A stretch of DNA of 64,000 nt from Serilophus lunatus (GCA_013399895.1 VXBA01002143.1:606963-670962); one strand, 5' to 3'. Shown: positions 25,701 through 39,300, counted from the stretch's first letter. The notes: generated from the letters alone by a model not told the origin. Numbers and translations are program-made.

Positions 25701-28700
25701 TCCAATGTAACATGACAACCGATAACTATCTAAGTACTTATCAAAAAATCAAACTACTATATACTATGTGCCAATATTGTTACTGCATATTTTAAAGTTT
25801 CATTATGGAAATAGAACTTTTATGTACAGAGCTGTAAAAAAAATAAATCTAAAGTGTCTCACACAGCTCTATTTGTCCTCAGATAAGCAGATACTATGGC
25901 ATAATGCATTTAAGGACATATTTAATTGAACTGAAACTGACAATAATATTGGCAGAATCCTGGTGGACTAAAAATTACTTTCTGAAAAGACTGTGAAGGC
26001 CATCATTAAAAAAGAATATTAACTCTTAAATTCAAGGTTGGATCTGGATATGGGCAGAGATTCTTCTAATATGCTAGAATGGAAAATACGACCAGGACTT
26101 CTGTAATATTATTTTAGAATAACAGCTACCCTGGTGTAACTTAAGCATAAAGAAACCAAAATAGTTTTAAAGTAGACAGCTTAAGCTCTTGCAGCACTTT
26201 TTCTGCAGTGGCACCAACTCAGATTGCACTACAAATTCCAGCCAAACTGGTAAGCATAAAAAAACCTAAACCTGACAAAAGTTAAGCCATGTTGTTACCT
26301 ATGATGTTGTGACAGTAATGTTATTACTACTTGCTCAAATATCCTCAAAAATACAAACTAAACTTGGTTTTGAGTTTCAAAAGGACAAATTTTGAAACGT
26401 TATAGTAAAATATGGAAGGTAAGTTTACCAAAGGTAGCCCATTCCAGAATATTCCAATTACAGGAAATATAGCATATGTCAAAACTCAATACAGCATTTA
26501 AAAAGCCAGAACTCTAAAATTCTTTTTTAAATGTCTATTTTCCACTTGATTTTAATGAAAAAGGAGATATCTTACTGGATATTTCAGAGATTTTCAAGGA
26601 TTAGTTTTACAGCTGTTGTAATTGCACAAGTTATCTTGGTACTAATACTAATGAAACCTCTCAGGGACACAATACTACAAAGGAAGGACAATCTGAATGA
26701 GTGAAGTACAAGAAATTGAATTAAATTTAAAATGCAAAGGGCACAGCCTCAGACTTCAAAGAACTGCCACTTTAGGGTTGGAACTCATGTTACAGAAACG
26801 ATGGAAAAAAATAATTTCAATTTTGCTTGTCTAGCTTTGCTTCCACTGTTAAAGGCCTCCACTGAAAAGCAGCACATTCTCTGCCATCTAGATATACATC
26901 AGGGAGGATGTATAATGAGTGTATTAGTCAATCTCAGCATGACCACTAACACTGGTGAGTTGAAGCCACATCAAAAAAGGAAGATGCTATTTTTGCATGC
27001 ATCAGTAAACATATTCCTGCAGATATGATAAAAGAAAATGGTACTGTGAATGGCCACAGCATGGATGGGACCCTTTCTAGAATGTGTTTCCTTGAAAAAT
27101 CATTAGCTCAGGGAGAACTGATATTAGAAGAAAGGCCTCAAGGAAAGAACAGGGAATGAATAAGAAAATTTTTAAAGGAAAACACAGAATCTTTTTGTAG
27201 TTAAAAAAAACAAACAAAAAAAAAGGAGAGACAAAATATTTAGAATGCATGACAATGTGGATACAAGACTATCATAACAAACAGGAAAAAAGAGACATAA
27301 AAATAAACTTAGTTTTGAAGCTGGAAGGCTTCTTGCCATCAGAAGAATGAAAGTGACATGGAACAGTTTTCCTGAACAGCAAATGGTGCATTTCAGCTTG
27401 AATAGCTCTGTAACAGTGGAACAGTCCAGACTGGGAAGCTGTTGCGTGCGGAGGAGTTGGTGATTCACACATCAGTCAAACTCAGCAGGCACACGGGGCT
27501 GCATGTGCAGCATGGTCTCCTGGCTGTGTTGTGCTGCGTGTAGCTCTTGGATGCTGGATGAACAGGGCCAGCTCGCTGCTACAGCTCCTGCTCGGTGGCT
27601 GCCCCACCTTCATCTAACAGTGCCAAAGGAAGTTTTAGTGTTAATGTCCTGCTAATGACAATAGGAATAATGCACACACTTAGTCTTCCTACAGGAAAAT
27701 CCTACAGTAACTTGAATGATGACAATAGGGTGGCACTCTCTATGGATGGGGCTGCACAGCCTGCTGACTCAAGGCCTGTTTGACAATGCATAACTCGGGC
27801 TACTCAGCATCTGCAGGGATGTTAAGATTTCCTATGCTACTTGTCATTCTTTGTACTGCTTGCTAAAATAAACAGCATTTTGAATACTGACTTAAAGAAT
27901 CTGGAGTGCTTTTCTTCCTAGGGTCATAAGATGTTTTACATCTCTTAATGCCAAGCATAGTCAACTTGTTAGTTATATAAAGGGAGGTATATGAGTTTTC
28001 TGGTGTGCAACTGAGGGAACCAGACTGATGAGGGCTCTTCAGCTCCACTCCATTGGAAGACCCACATGTTTAAGACTTGTTAGAAAAAAATCTTAGGGAT
28101 CATGTGAATTTTCACTCTACTTTAGTGGAATTGCATAGTCACATAAATCTATCAAATCAAACCTGTTGATTCTTGGTATCAACAAGCAAATATATGTTTT
28201 GCATTTTTGTTCTTTGTTGACTGTTTAGTTAATGTGTGCTGAAAACAAAACAAACAAAAATTCTTGTGCCTGACTTCTTTTTATGACCAGGACTTCCTTC
28301 ATTTCAGCTAGGTTGCATGCCACCTTACCAGGATGAGCTTATGGCTCCCATTGATCCAAGTGCACTATGAAATCTTCCCTAACATGACGTAAGACCTGAA
28401 AAAGGAATGTTATTTTTGATCTTATAATTATTTTTTTTAACAGAGAAGGCAGAGGCATGTGGCAACTACATGAATGCAATTTGGATCATTCTCACTGGAG
28501 AAACTTTCAAGTCCTTTGTCTTTCTGAAGTGACATTTGATAAAGTTCATTTTCCTGCCCTGCATACTAAGGCCCGCTTGACTAAAGTTTTTTATTATCTT
28601 CAGGAATCTTTTCAAGCTCAATAATTTCATAGAAACATTGGTTTTTGAAACCCCTGAGCATCATTATTTAAAAAGTGACAAATGCTGATACAAGACCACA

Positions 28701-28727
28701 TTACACATATAAAACCAACCAACAAAC

Positions 28728-28781
28728 CAGCAAAAACCCAAAAAACAAAACAAAACAAAAGAACCATCCAAAAAAGCCTGT
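28728..28781 (+). repeat. A-rich low-complexity patch with CAAAA units
   Basis: A-rich simple sequence with aacaaaacaaaacaaaag and neighbouring aaaaac variants. Low complexity; a Lys/Asn/Gln-rich ORF through it is a composition artefact. Confidence 0.7.
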
Positions 28782-29675
28782 AGAAGAAAGTTTTGTAAAA
28801 TCTTCAAGATGTGGAAGTGAATTCCAGTTGCATGGCTTCTTTTGCTTTATTCATTTTTTTTCCCAGCATCAACCTGAGAAAACTTACATCATTTTGAGAA
28901 ACCAGAAACTGTGGCAGGGTTTTATGGTGAAATATTGCTTTATATTTGACCTCTATGGTTCTTTGGAATAGTTAAGTGCTGGACCACACTACGTAACCAG
29001 AATCTGTTCTGTGGTATAGCATGGCTGTGCAACTGCACCGAACCTACTTTCATGCTCGATGACACATCTCTGACTAATTTGAAAGTACTTAAACACTAGA
29101 GAGTTTGCAGTGAGACAATATTAATCAGGAGGTTTGTTTATAAGCAGGCAATTCAGTTCCTTGAACAGCCAATGACACAGGTAATCTACTTTAACTAACT
29201 CACAGGTCCCTAACACACAAGTAAATAGATATAGGTACTGCTGGGACAGCACAGCCAGTCACCAGCATTCATTCAGAAGCCTCTTGCTGTCATTTTGATG
29301 AGGTTTATCTACAAAGGAGAGATGAAATATTTAAAATGCTCTTAACAACACAGGATGCAAAATCCTGCAAAGATACAGCAAGACACACAGACAAAGATAC
29401 AGCTACTCTCAGGAAAAAAATATAGACAAACACATGAAAGAAAAGTTACCATATTCAAAAATAGCCTTTTTAAAAATTCCTAGCATTGCATTAATATTCT
29501 CAATCTTCTTGTACAAATACTGCAAAATGTCACCTGTAGTAGTCATTTATAATCAATAGCAAGTTACAGCTAACAGAGTTGCTTTAAAAGTCACCCTCCT
29601 CAAAGGCTCCTCTTCCTCTGTGCCAGCATATCCTTATGCTGAAGGAAGTGCTACAGATCAGAACCCCAAAGCCAG

Positions 29676-29909
29676 TTGTATGGATTGTGTCACCTGGTGA
29701 TTTCCCTGCAGAAGGGCATTTATGGTATTGTCGATGCAGAGGGCACGCAGATGGACTTAAAAACCCAACAGAACTTGTATAGTGGGTTCATGTATGCTGA
29801 GTGCAAGTCAGTGGATAAGCTGTTGTGGCTCATTTGTCACACACCAGTCAGCATTGGCCAAAAGGAGAACGAGACGAGGGCTATCCCCTTTGTCAGTCAA
29901 CACAACTAA
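29676..29909 (+). other. Unassigned 77-codon ORF in a GC-richer patch
   Basis: The patch is more balanced in composition than the surrounding intron and holds an open frame from ATG to TAA that includes KGIYGIVDAEGTQMDLK and CKSVDKLLW. I do not recognise the protein, and no paralogue, splice sites or promoter can be seen. It could be a relic of a retrocopy or repeat, or chance. It runs opposite to STXBP5L. Confidence 0.2.
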
Positions 29910-32408
29910 ATCAGCTCAGCTTCAGAATGGCTGATGAGAAGAACTGTGTTCACCGTTAGTGAAACTAGTGCCTGCAGGCCCAAAGGACCTGGATTTCACA
30001 CTGTAATCCTTGCTGGTTTTCCTACCTCAGATGCACTAATCTTAAGCGGTAACATGTAAACTGTAGTATATTTAAGGCTGTACTTGCTAAAGGCTGTTCT
30101 AATTATATTAAAAGTAATTAAGACCTATAATAGTTTCCAGTGGTTTCAATTAGTCCTAATGTTCTTTGCAGCAGAGAGAGACAGTGTCTAGTTCCAGTAG
30201 CTGAGTTATTTATTTTGCCTAAAAGGCCTACTAAAGATAAATCCGATATCTTCTATGACATCAAGGAAGAAAAAGGAGGCACTAACATATGGAAGGTGTT
30301 CACAATGTTAACCTTCAAAAATACTGAGGACATCCTTATACAGTGTTTCCACAGATTACAAAGTTTTACCTGTCCACCCTATTCAAAAAAGGGACCACAA
30401 ATCATTTATTATCAACCATATGCTACTGTCCAGCATATCTTTGAGAAACTGTCTTATCATTAGAGCTCTTGGTATTGGGCCAAGCACTGAAACACATTGC
30501 TTACACTTTTATTTCCTTGAAGGTTCTTAATGCACTGTATTACACTCCAATTATAGAAGTAGAAATTTAAGATGATTACTTTGTATTTTAATACATGGCA
30601 AAATCATGTAATTTGCTAAAAATTCCAGAGTATTACAATGTAGAACAAAAATATCTCTCATTATATCTCTTCAGCATTACTTCTGCACTTGCTCCAAAGA
30701 GACATTGAGTAAAGGAACAGTGAATTATGACAGACAAGTTAATATTGCTAATGTTACATCATCATTAGTTTAACAATAGGTCAGAAGAAGAAAAAGTCTG
30801 GAGAGGCTGCAAACTCCGATTTAATGGCTATCAAAGTGCAATTTGTTGGTGAGTTATTATTCATAAACCATTCAGTGTCTTAATACTGACTGCTAAATGC
30901 CAAGTAAAAGACAACTATTGTGCTGCATCTAAGAGTTCTTTGCTCTTTATAACTATGTTGTCAACAACATCTGAAGAAAAGAACAAACTTTTCATTTGGG
31001 GGAAAGGTGGGATATATATATGTATACACTTGGGGACACTTGACTCAAGTAATTGCAGAACCTAAATAGCAACACTGCTGAGAGAAGATTTTAGTCCATT
31101 ATCCTGCAATCTTAAATGTCAAGAAGCAAAAGCAAATTGCAAGTTAAACAGCTCAACAATATGATGACTGGTGCACTGAATAGACATTCTAACAGCTGTA
31201 TGGTTCATGCATCAAATACTATAAAAACTCAGAATAAACTGATGATATATGAAAGTTAATGATCTTCATCATCACAAGCAGAAAAAATATTATAATTTTA
31301 AGTGCATTAAATTGCATCAGTTCATGAAGTAAATCTGCCATTTTTTCCAAAAAATATCTAAACCAAACAGTGTATTAAGGAGACAAACATATGGTATGAA
31401 TAAAATTGTAATTTTTCTAAAACCCTCAAGAGAAATGTGCAAGTAGAAAAATTTGAAAGAGTCACATGCTCCACTTTCATAGGCAAAAGGTATCTAAATA
31501 ATTACATGTTTGGCTTTGCAAAAGCCTAAATCTAAAATTAAATTATATTACAAATTATGTTCTTGTAAGAACCAGCCTTTGGCCATCTCAACACTTCCCT
31601 GTATGGCCTTTTTCAATACCTTATTATTTTCTGAAATGTGCATCAGTATTTTAAAACTTATTTTCTGTCAACAGGAAATTTCTCCCCATTTAAGAAACAT
31701 CAAAACCAGCTTGTTCACTGGGTTACAGATTTAACCTCCCTCTACAACACGAGAGGAGAGGATGAAAATAAAGTATTTTTAACTGTCCCAACAGTGAAGA
31801 AGACATTACTTATTGGAAGACATAGCTTCGAATTTCTTGAAGAAAATAAATTTTTATCTTATTGCTTTATCAGCAATAAAAATTCCCCTTACATTCATTT
31901 TGCAATAGATTTCTTATAGCTAAAGTAAATATTATTTCATTAATCGCTGTTTCCCTGAGCATCACATAATTTATAATTTCTGTTCTATAACACCAAAAAT
32001 ATATTCAGAAAAAAAGGAAGTTCTCTTTTAGACTTAACTCTACTAGGCATATATATGGAGAAATGTTCCAAATTGAGAGGATCAGTTAAGGGTTTAGCCT
32101 TCATTTTTTGCTACTTGCCCAAAAGGCTTATATTGAATTTTAGAAGCTAAATGTGTAAATTGACATAGAAAACTAAAAGTTAGATAGCTTGAAATTAATT
32201 GATAAGTAGTGAAAAGACAATATCATAAAAATGAAGAGGTTTCATTTCAGAGCCAAATGCTTGGGAAAAAAACCTCAAAGAACCAGAAGCTTAGAGCAAT
32301 GCTAGAGCACCTTGAGAAGAAATGAACTGCCTATAATGTTCTTTCTTCATACTCAATGAAAAATGTTTTTTTAATACAAAACTGGACTTACTTCTTTGAC
32401 AATATTAT

Positions 32409-32484
32409 GTCCCTGCCCACAGCAAGGGGCTTGGAGCTTGATGATCTTTAAGATCCCTTCCTTCCCAAAACATTCTATGATTCA
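32409..32484 (+). mobile_element. CR1 3' tail fragment
   Basis: The order ccctgcccacagcaaggggc, ttggagcttgatgatcttta, agatcccttccttcccaaaa, cattctatgattc is the 3' end of a CR1 element, including its terminal attctatg-type octamers. Only the tail is present, as is usual for 5'-truncated copies. It lies antisense to STXBP5L. Confidence 0.9.
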
Positions 32485-34243
32485 GTATAGCAGGATATTT
32501 GTCTCATAGCCTTTGATGTGCTAATAAAAATTATTTAAATGGCAGTAATCGAACCAGTTACTTAAAATATGTGTGAAAGAACTAAAAGTATTTTTTTTAC
32601 TCACAACTTATTAGGTTTTGATAACAGGCAATATAGTTAGCTATGCATTTGTTACAAATAACATTCTCAGATCCTATTTAAACCTCAAAAATATCATTAG
32701 AGAGAATTTAATTTTAAGCAAAGTTTTCTACTATTCCAAATAACTTCCTTGCAAATATTTTGCCCAGTGTTTTAGGGTGTCAGATGAAATGGAAAATTTA
32801 GGTAAACATCAGGACAAATGTTTTGTTCTTAGTAAAGCACAAACACGTGTGAGTTTATTTTATCAAGAAATTCTGATAAAATACTGACCAAGATACCATG
32901 TTAATTTCTCTGAAGAGAAGGAAAGCAGAGATGAGCACAGACTCCACTCTTACATGTGTTCATTCCTGAGGCTGTATGTCAGATTGCCAGCTGGGAGAGC
33001 TAGACCAAGGTGTACTAGAGTAACTTCTACAATATTTAGATTTATCAAATTGTGATAATGCACTTGCCTGATGAGAGCACCAAATATTTCAACATATGTG
33101 AAATATAACTTAATGTTCAGAAGCAGCTAGCAAATGTACACATGATTTTTCTTTTTCGTCTTCCCTCATGCAGTCCCAAACCACTTAATACATTTCTGCT
33201 ATAGATTATAAATTCTTTGGAATCAGGCCATATATTTTCTAAATTATTATGCTGTACTTTCCACAACAAAACATGTACCTTGGTGACATTTAAGTGCAAA
33301 CATGACATGTATCTGGATAAAAAACAACAAAAGAAAACGTATTTCAATAATAATTTTCAGATTTGCTGCAACTAAAGATTTGATGAGTCTGTTTACTTCA
33401 CAGCTCTAGTAAAAGTTCTGATATCTTTAACCACTACACAAGAAAATACATAAATATCAAAATATGTTGCTGCACCTTAATAAACACTGAATGTATGTGC
33501 TAAGAGAATGACAATATCACTTAATTTCCAGTCAAAAATAACTCCTGCATTTATACAAAGAATCTTGGTCTTCTGACTACTGACCTAATTACCTATTAAA
33601 AACATAGAACTTTTTCTTAATAGTAATAAAAGTGCAGCATTGAAGTTCTGTAACATCATAGCAGGTTTCACTAAATACAGATTAAAGTGCTCAGCTTCTC
33701 TTTGACTTTGAAAATTACAAACAATTATTTAATCTATTTTCAGTAGGGATTTCTACAATTAGGTGCCTATGAAGTAAAATTTAGAAAAACAGTCTGTGAT
33801 TCACTTGACATTTACCCCAGTTTCCCAAATTCACAATTTATTTCTGCTAAATTTCCAGTATGTTAAAAAATAAAGTGCTTTCAAGGTAAAGCAAATAATT
33901 ATTACCCTCCTACACCGAACTGAGGTACTCTGTCTAACACTGAACAGAACAGCCAAAAAGGATCACAATGATTGTGTCTGGTCTTAAGAAAAAAATCCCA
34001 CACTGGTGTTCATGGCAGTTCATGCAAAGAGAAGGTAAAATGAGCAGCATTTTGACAAAATGCAGACACAAACCTCTAGCTCTAAGAAGGCTGCAGAAAA
34101 TCACGTTTTTGTTCTATAGAAACAAGACTCACAGAAAAAAAATTAAAGAGAAATCTATATCCACTTGTAAAAAGGCAAAATGATAAGCATGTATTATAAG
34201 AAATCCGGAAAGTAATTTTAATTTTTGCGTCATATATTCTTAC

Positions 34244-34344
34244 CTCTCTCTGTTAAATTTCAGAGAATGTAGGATAGCTGGTCGTTTCTGTCGGAGATTC
34301 CACAAATGAAGTGCATCATCTGCACATGCACTGACCAAAGCACC
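34244..34344 (-). CDS. STXBP5L: STXBP5L coding exon b, WD40 repeat
   Basis: This 101-nt exon starts at phase 0 right after the Glu of the previous exon and encodes GALVSACADDALHLWNL, then RQKRPAILHSLKFNRER, ending with two bases (AG) of the final Arg codon. The acceptor is ctgctctag and the donor is GTAAGA at 34238-34243. The DDALHLWNL stretch has the aspartate and terminal LW pattern of a WD40 blade's third and fourth strands. NRER at the exon end is the STXBP5L wording; STXBP5 reads CRER. In the family the position after DD is usually Thr or Ser, and here it is Ala. The exon sits 1,862 bp from the preceding exon, the shortest complete intron in the window. Confidence 0.95.
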
Positions 34345-36206
34345 CTAGAGCAGACACAAAATACAGCAACACTGTTACTTTTTTGCAGATTCTGTCTTAT
34401 TCTTAAGTGATCTGTTAATGATCTACCCATAAAATTGGCAGCTCATGAAAAATGGTTCCTTTCCTTTAGAAAAAGAAGTCTACCATAAATAAGAATAAAT
34501 TTTAATTAATTTAGTAAATTTAAACATTTTAAGTTAGTACAAAATCAGCCAAAGTTAAATTAAAACAGGAGTGACAGTGCTGAGCACAGTTTAGCAGTCA
34601 CACCAAGAAAACATGAAAATTCAAAACTAGAACTATGAAAAGGAGATGCAGATGAGAAAGCAAAGAAGGTAACAGGGGCAGAGGACCAAGGAATAAATAA
34701 GAGATGTAGACAAAAGGACAGAGCTTTTATCACAGATAAGAAATATCCTGAAGACTGATTCTGCTACTAGTGTCCCAAAAATGGGCATCTTCTGAATTCC
34801 AGGCCTCTATGTAACTGGGCAGCATGGAGTGAACTTGTGACTATCTTTCTCCTCACCATAGTACACATAGTACCCTAACTTGTGAAAATGGAGAGCAGAG
34901 GAAGCTCTGAACTGCTCCTGCAGTGGTTTACAAGATTTACACCTAAGAGCAGTTTTAGTACAGAAGATTTTTCCCTGTGTATTATTGTTGCAGAAAGGAA
35001 CTAGATATTGCCCAAACAGAAGGCAATGCTTTACACTGAGGAAGGGCAAGGATGTAACTGAAAAGATTAGTTTGTAACAACTATGATTGACTGATAATCT
35101 CTTTTTGCATCCTGAATTTCCTTTCTAATCCTAGCAACTGTTCTTTTCAACACAGAGCTATGCAAATGAAATTTATGAAGGTGAGGCTTCTCTAATACAG
35201 TGTAATCCATGCTTTAATTCTCATCTCCCAAAAAGTCAGAAAGAATTTCCATCAATCACAGAAATTAAATTAATTCTATGTATTAGGGGGTTTGCTAGTC
35301 ACCTAATGAAAAAACAAAACACTGTCTCAAACTTTGACTTCCTATTTTGATTCCTGCATTCTTCTAAAGAATTCCACTCGAGTGATTGTTTCTAAAGTTT
35401 CTGTGGTTTAGTTACTTTCTCCAAACAGACATAAGAAAAAAATAAGTACTTCTCAGGTTTAAAAAACCATAAAACTAAAACTCATCCCTTGAAAAGTTCT
35501 GAGATTTCCACATTTAGAAAGAAACTATCAAAAATGTTTCCTTATGTCATGGGAGAAAATTAATCAAAGCTGAACTACGACTAGATGATGATTTGGCCAA
35601 GTTATGAGGTTCCAAAACAAAAAAAAGCCTGACTTACGTGCTCCAGAAAGTCTTGTTGCCTATTACCATCTTCAGAAATCTTATGCACAGAGCAAGCTAT
35701 AATCGGTCACTGTTTCTTTACGTTGTCTAAACTTGATTTCAACAAACCACTTACAAAGACTAAGCAGGACAGTTTGATTGATGACCTCTGCAATTGGTTT
35801 TCTTTGCTTCAAGTAATAGCATATCCCCAAGTATTGAGTTTTCAGCCAATAGCCATCAATATATTTTGAGAGAAAGATTTAGCTCATTTATTAATTTCTA
35901 TTTGAAACAGGACAGTGCAGCACATTTAGTAATTTAATGGATTTTACATCTACCTGCACACATTCATATATTGACTGCCTTTTGTACAGTACTTTATAGT
36001 GACATATAGGAAGGCAATATTTTTCCTTGCATGCAGTCCCATAAATAGTCTTCTAAAAGGCTGTATGGTGAATGTCCTCTGGATGTAAGCTACTTACTTG
36101 TTGGCACCATTTGTCAATGTGAGACGTTATATCAATCAATTACAATACATTAATTGACTTATTCACCTAAAATTATACAGAAGAATCTTAGTAAATATGT
36201 CCTTAC
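34345..36206 (-). other. STXBP5L: STXBP5L intron, 1.9 kb
   Basis: Bounded by a GTAAGG donor and a ctgctctag acceptor, with phase 0 on both sides. Apart from an AT-rich stretch near 34.5 kb I see no repeat, ORF or RNA gene in it. Confidence 0.9.
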
Positions 36207-36288
36207 CTCATTGATTAAGAACTGGAGCTGCAGAACTGCAGCACCACTTTCATGTTGGCAGTAGCAATCAACACCAGGCCTGCCCAAT
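36207..36288 (-). CDS. STXBP5L: STXBP5L coding exon a (short form), WD40 propeller
   Basis: The 82-nt exon reads one completing base and 27 codons, from LGRPGVDCYCQHE through SGAAVLQLQFLINE. The first base completes an Ile codon split by the intron, as expected if the upstream exon ends in a GAIR-type sequence. The donor is a clean GTAAGG at 36201-36206 on the minus strand, leaving phase 0 after the final Glu. The acceptor for this form is the AG at 36289-36290, preceded by a poor pyrimidine tract (ttgactttgatggcaacag). A second AG lies 33 nt upstream and would lengthen the exon to 36321. The segment corresponds to a blade of the first propeller, somewhere around residues 95-122 of a protein of about 1,180. 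The VDCYCQHESGAAVLQ wording is that of STXBP5L; STXBP5 has VECYCQHDSGAAVIQ. Confidence 0.9.
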
Positions 36289-36321
36289 CTGTTGCCATCA
36301 AAGTCAAGGATTCTAACATTC
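36289..36321 (-). other. STXBP5L: Possible 33-nt in-frame exon extension (alternative acceptor)
   Basis: Immediately upstream of the exon is a second AG, at 36322-36323, with a far better pyrimidine tract (cttttttcccctctttact) than the inner one. The 33 nt between the acceptors keep frame, carry no stop, and would add eleven codons. The split Ile codon would become Met, followed by NVRILDFDGNR and then LGRPGVD. The family form I recall goes straight from GAIRI to LGRPG, so the extension is either a minor isoform, a lineage-specific insertion, or intron with a misleading AG. The sequence cannot decide which acceptor is used. Confidence 0.4.
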
Positions 36322-39300
36322 CTGTTATTACCAGAAGTAAAGAGGGGAAAAAAGAACTACCAATTAAACTCCAATTAACCTTTAATTAACCTCAATTCTT
36401 CTTGCTTTCTGTGAAACAAAAGAATTCATGCTGACATTCCACTATTCTAATTAAAGTACCAGCATCATCAGTCTGAAACACATGCAATAGAGAGTGATCT
36501 GTTCTTGCCTGGGTTTTTTGCCTGTGGAATAAAGTGCATGAATTAACACACAAATTCAGCAGGATGTATCTTAAATTTACTTTTAGACATTATTGGTTCA
36601 TATAACACATGACTGTATCAGATTTTTGTACTCATGAAGACATTATAAATTAATTGTTTAGGACTAAGATCACTAATATTGTTCAATAGCAGGCTTTCTT
36701 TTTTAAATCTAAGAAAATGCTTTTTTGAGTGAGTTCATTTCACATGTCCATAAAAGCTCCCATGTAACTATTGGTCTCTGTCTCATCAACAAAACAACGT
36801 AGTGCCCTGTAGAGTTACACAGCTCTACCTGAGAACTGCATTCCTAGTCCAATATCCAGCCTTAATGAAACCTGGCCTCCCAGCTAGTTCACTTGGAAGC
36901 AACATTGACACAGTGCTTTGCAGCAGCATCTTGCTGTCCAGATAAATTGTGAATGCACCTTTCCATCTCTTCACTTTGGGTATTTTTTTCTCTGCATGCT
37001 AAATTGCCATCTCTCTAACTTAGATGATGGCCCTTCCCTTCTGATTCAGAGAATTTAACAAGAAACTTCTGTTCCAGGATATTACAAAAGATAAAAAGTA
37101 AAACAAAAGGAGAAATACGAAATGCACTATTAACAACAATGTTGTGTAAGCACCTTCATATGTATTAAAACCATCAAGATTATGATCAGAAACAAGATTC
37201 TACAACATAAAGATATACACATGTAATATATCTATTGGATATCTACTTGATATCCACTTATAATATATGATCATATTAGGATATTGTAAAATCCTGAGCA
37301 AAAAAGCCAAGTGTTCTCTCATTTTACCTGCAGGTAAATGTCAGAACCTTTACTTTCCTTTTCTCAGTAGAAGAGACATGCAGTAAACTGTTCTAATGTT
37401 GGCCTAAGGCAAGTATAATACATAAATTAGCAATTTTGAGTTTTAAAAGTTTAACATATGAAGTAATTACTTTTCCATTTGTTAAACAAGCAGTTTAATG
37501 GGTACCAATGACCTTGAGAGACCTGAGCAATAAGCTTGATTTTGACAGCTGATCTAGTGGATAAGCTTAGGGAAAAAAAGTATCTTTTCTTCCCTATGCC
37601 TTCGTTTCTCTATTTGTAAGCTAGAGATAGCATTTTATAAAGCTGCTATCTATAGATGACAAGTTGTGTATAGAACATCATTAACCACTATATAGAACAG
37701 TAAGGTAGAGAAAAAAAAGTAACTGCATTTGCCACATGTTTTCAAAATGCAGTACCAAATATGACCATAACTGAGAAAATAACTAACACCTCCAGCATTT
37801 AAACAACCTATTTAAAATGGACAATAAAGATGTATTGTAGCCTAATATACTTTTTCATGATTGATGTTAATCTGGTCCATTTTGAATGACTGTTCTGTGG
37901 CCCTATTTTTTTATACTGTTCTCAACTACCTGAGAGTGAGAGGAAGCACCAAATCCAAGAAAGCAAGCAACCAACCTACCGGAGATTTCTGACCAAGTGG
38001 AAGTGTTGAGTTTAATATTCAGTACAGATACATGACACTAGTTAAGATTGTCCTTAATAAAAATTACAGTAGCATTGCCCTGATTAGGTGGCTGTCACTC
38101 TTCAGCATCAGTATCACACTAAGTCAGTTTTCTAGGAAACATCTAACAAAGTAGATGATTTCACTCAGCATATCCCAAATAAACAAGGCATTCTCCAAAA
38201 AGTCACATTTATATACACCAGTGTTCACCCTGAAATACTGGACAAATTACTAAAATAAGAAAGAAATTGTGCTGTCTGCTTTAGTCTGGCCATTTGCCCT
38301 GAAGTAAGGGACGGACGCTTCTACAGCAGCATTATCCCTGACTGATGGTGGTTTCCAAACATTCTGGGAGCTGCAGGGAGGTCCTTCCAGCAGAAGAAGC
38401 TGAAAAGATATGATGACTTGGCTCAAGTTCTTGGCACTTTAGCCCATGTTCTGCAAATTCTTTGCTCCCAGGCATGAAGGAATATAACCTTACCCCATCA
38501 AATCTTCTCATAACAGTGTATTCTACCAGGACATACAGCTGAAGTAGCTGCAGTTCAGGCTTGGGACTGAATTTGTTCTTTTTACTTTTGCCTTTTCATT
38601 AAATGATGACTCTGCTATACGTGAGAATGGAATTTCTCCAAGGATATTAACTGGGGTGACTATCACATCTGAGTACCTCAAAGTAGACACCATGGATTCC
38701 AAGAAAAAAGTCAGTAACTGTCTTCTCTCTCTTATCACTATGTTGGATCTCCCAAGGGCCTTCACAGACGTGCCAGATAAACTTAATTTATATATAAAAG
38801 ATGAAAACTAAGTTTGTATGTCTCTTAGGATCTAGAGTGAAAGAAGTAGAATAGGAATTATGTGCATCAAACAGTGAAAATGTGACAGAAATAACATTCT
38901 AACAGAAAAAAAAAATTAATCCTGGTTTTAAGATCTGTGGAGTGAAATAAGATTTTTTCACTTGCATGCAACATTTTTTCAGAGAATCTCAACATCCTGA
39001 TATTACAAAGCTAGTCATTATTTTGGGAAAAAAAAAAAATCAGTTGTTAAGATGCCTAATTTTGAGTACCTGGATGTAGCTTCCAAGATACAGATTTCCA
39101 CAACAACATAATACATTATTAAACCAGAATTTACACTTTCATGTCTTAGGCCATTTCACCGCAAGATGAAGAAGATTTTAATTTCCCAATATTACTACCT
39201 AATGTAGATTTTTTTTCTTGAAACACTTATTGTCACTTGTATAAGGATCGGTTATTACAGATCCAATATTCTCATGTCATATCCATGTTCACTGTATCTT

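Larger units (their letters stand above)
15186..34243 (-). other. STXBP5L: STXBP5L intron, 19.1 kb
   Basis: Bounded by a GTAAGA donor and a cttttcag acceptor, phase 2. It contains a composite CR1 fragment near 21.4 kb, the GATA array at 25.6 kb, a GC-richer patch near 27.5 kb, an A-rich patch near 28.7 kb, an unassigned ORF near 29.7 kb and a CR1 tail at 32.4 kb. Everything else is AT-rich unique sequence with only short chance ORFs. Confidence 0.88.

Noticed and set aside
25468..25713. Minus-strand ORF with repeated YLSI
   Set aside because: It is a translation of the GATA microsatellite with no other support.
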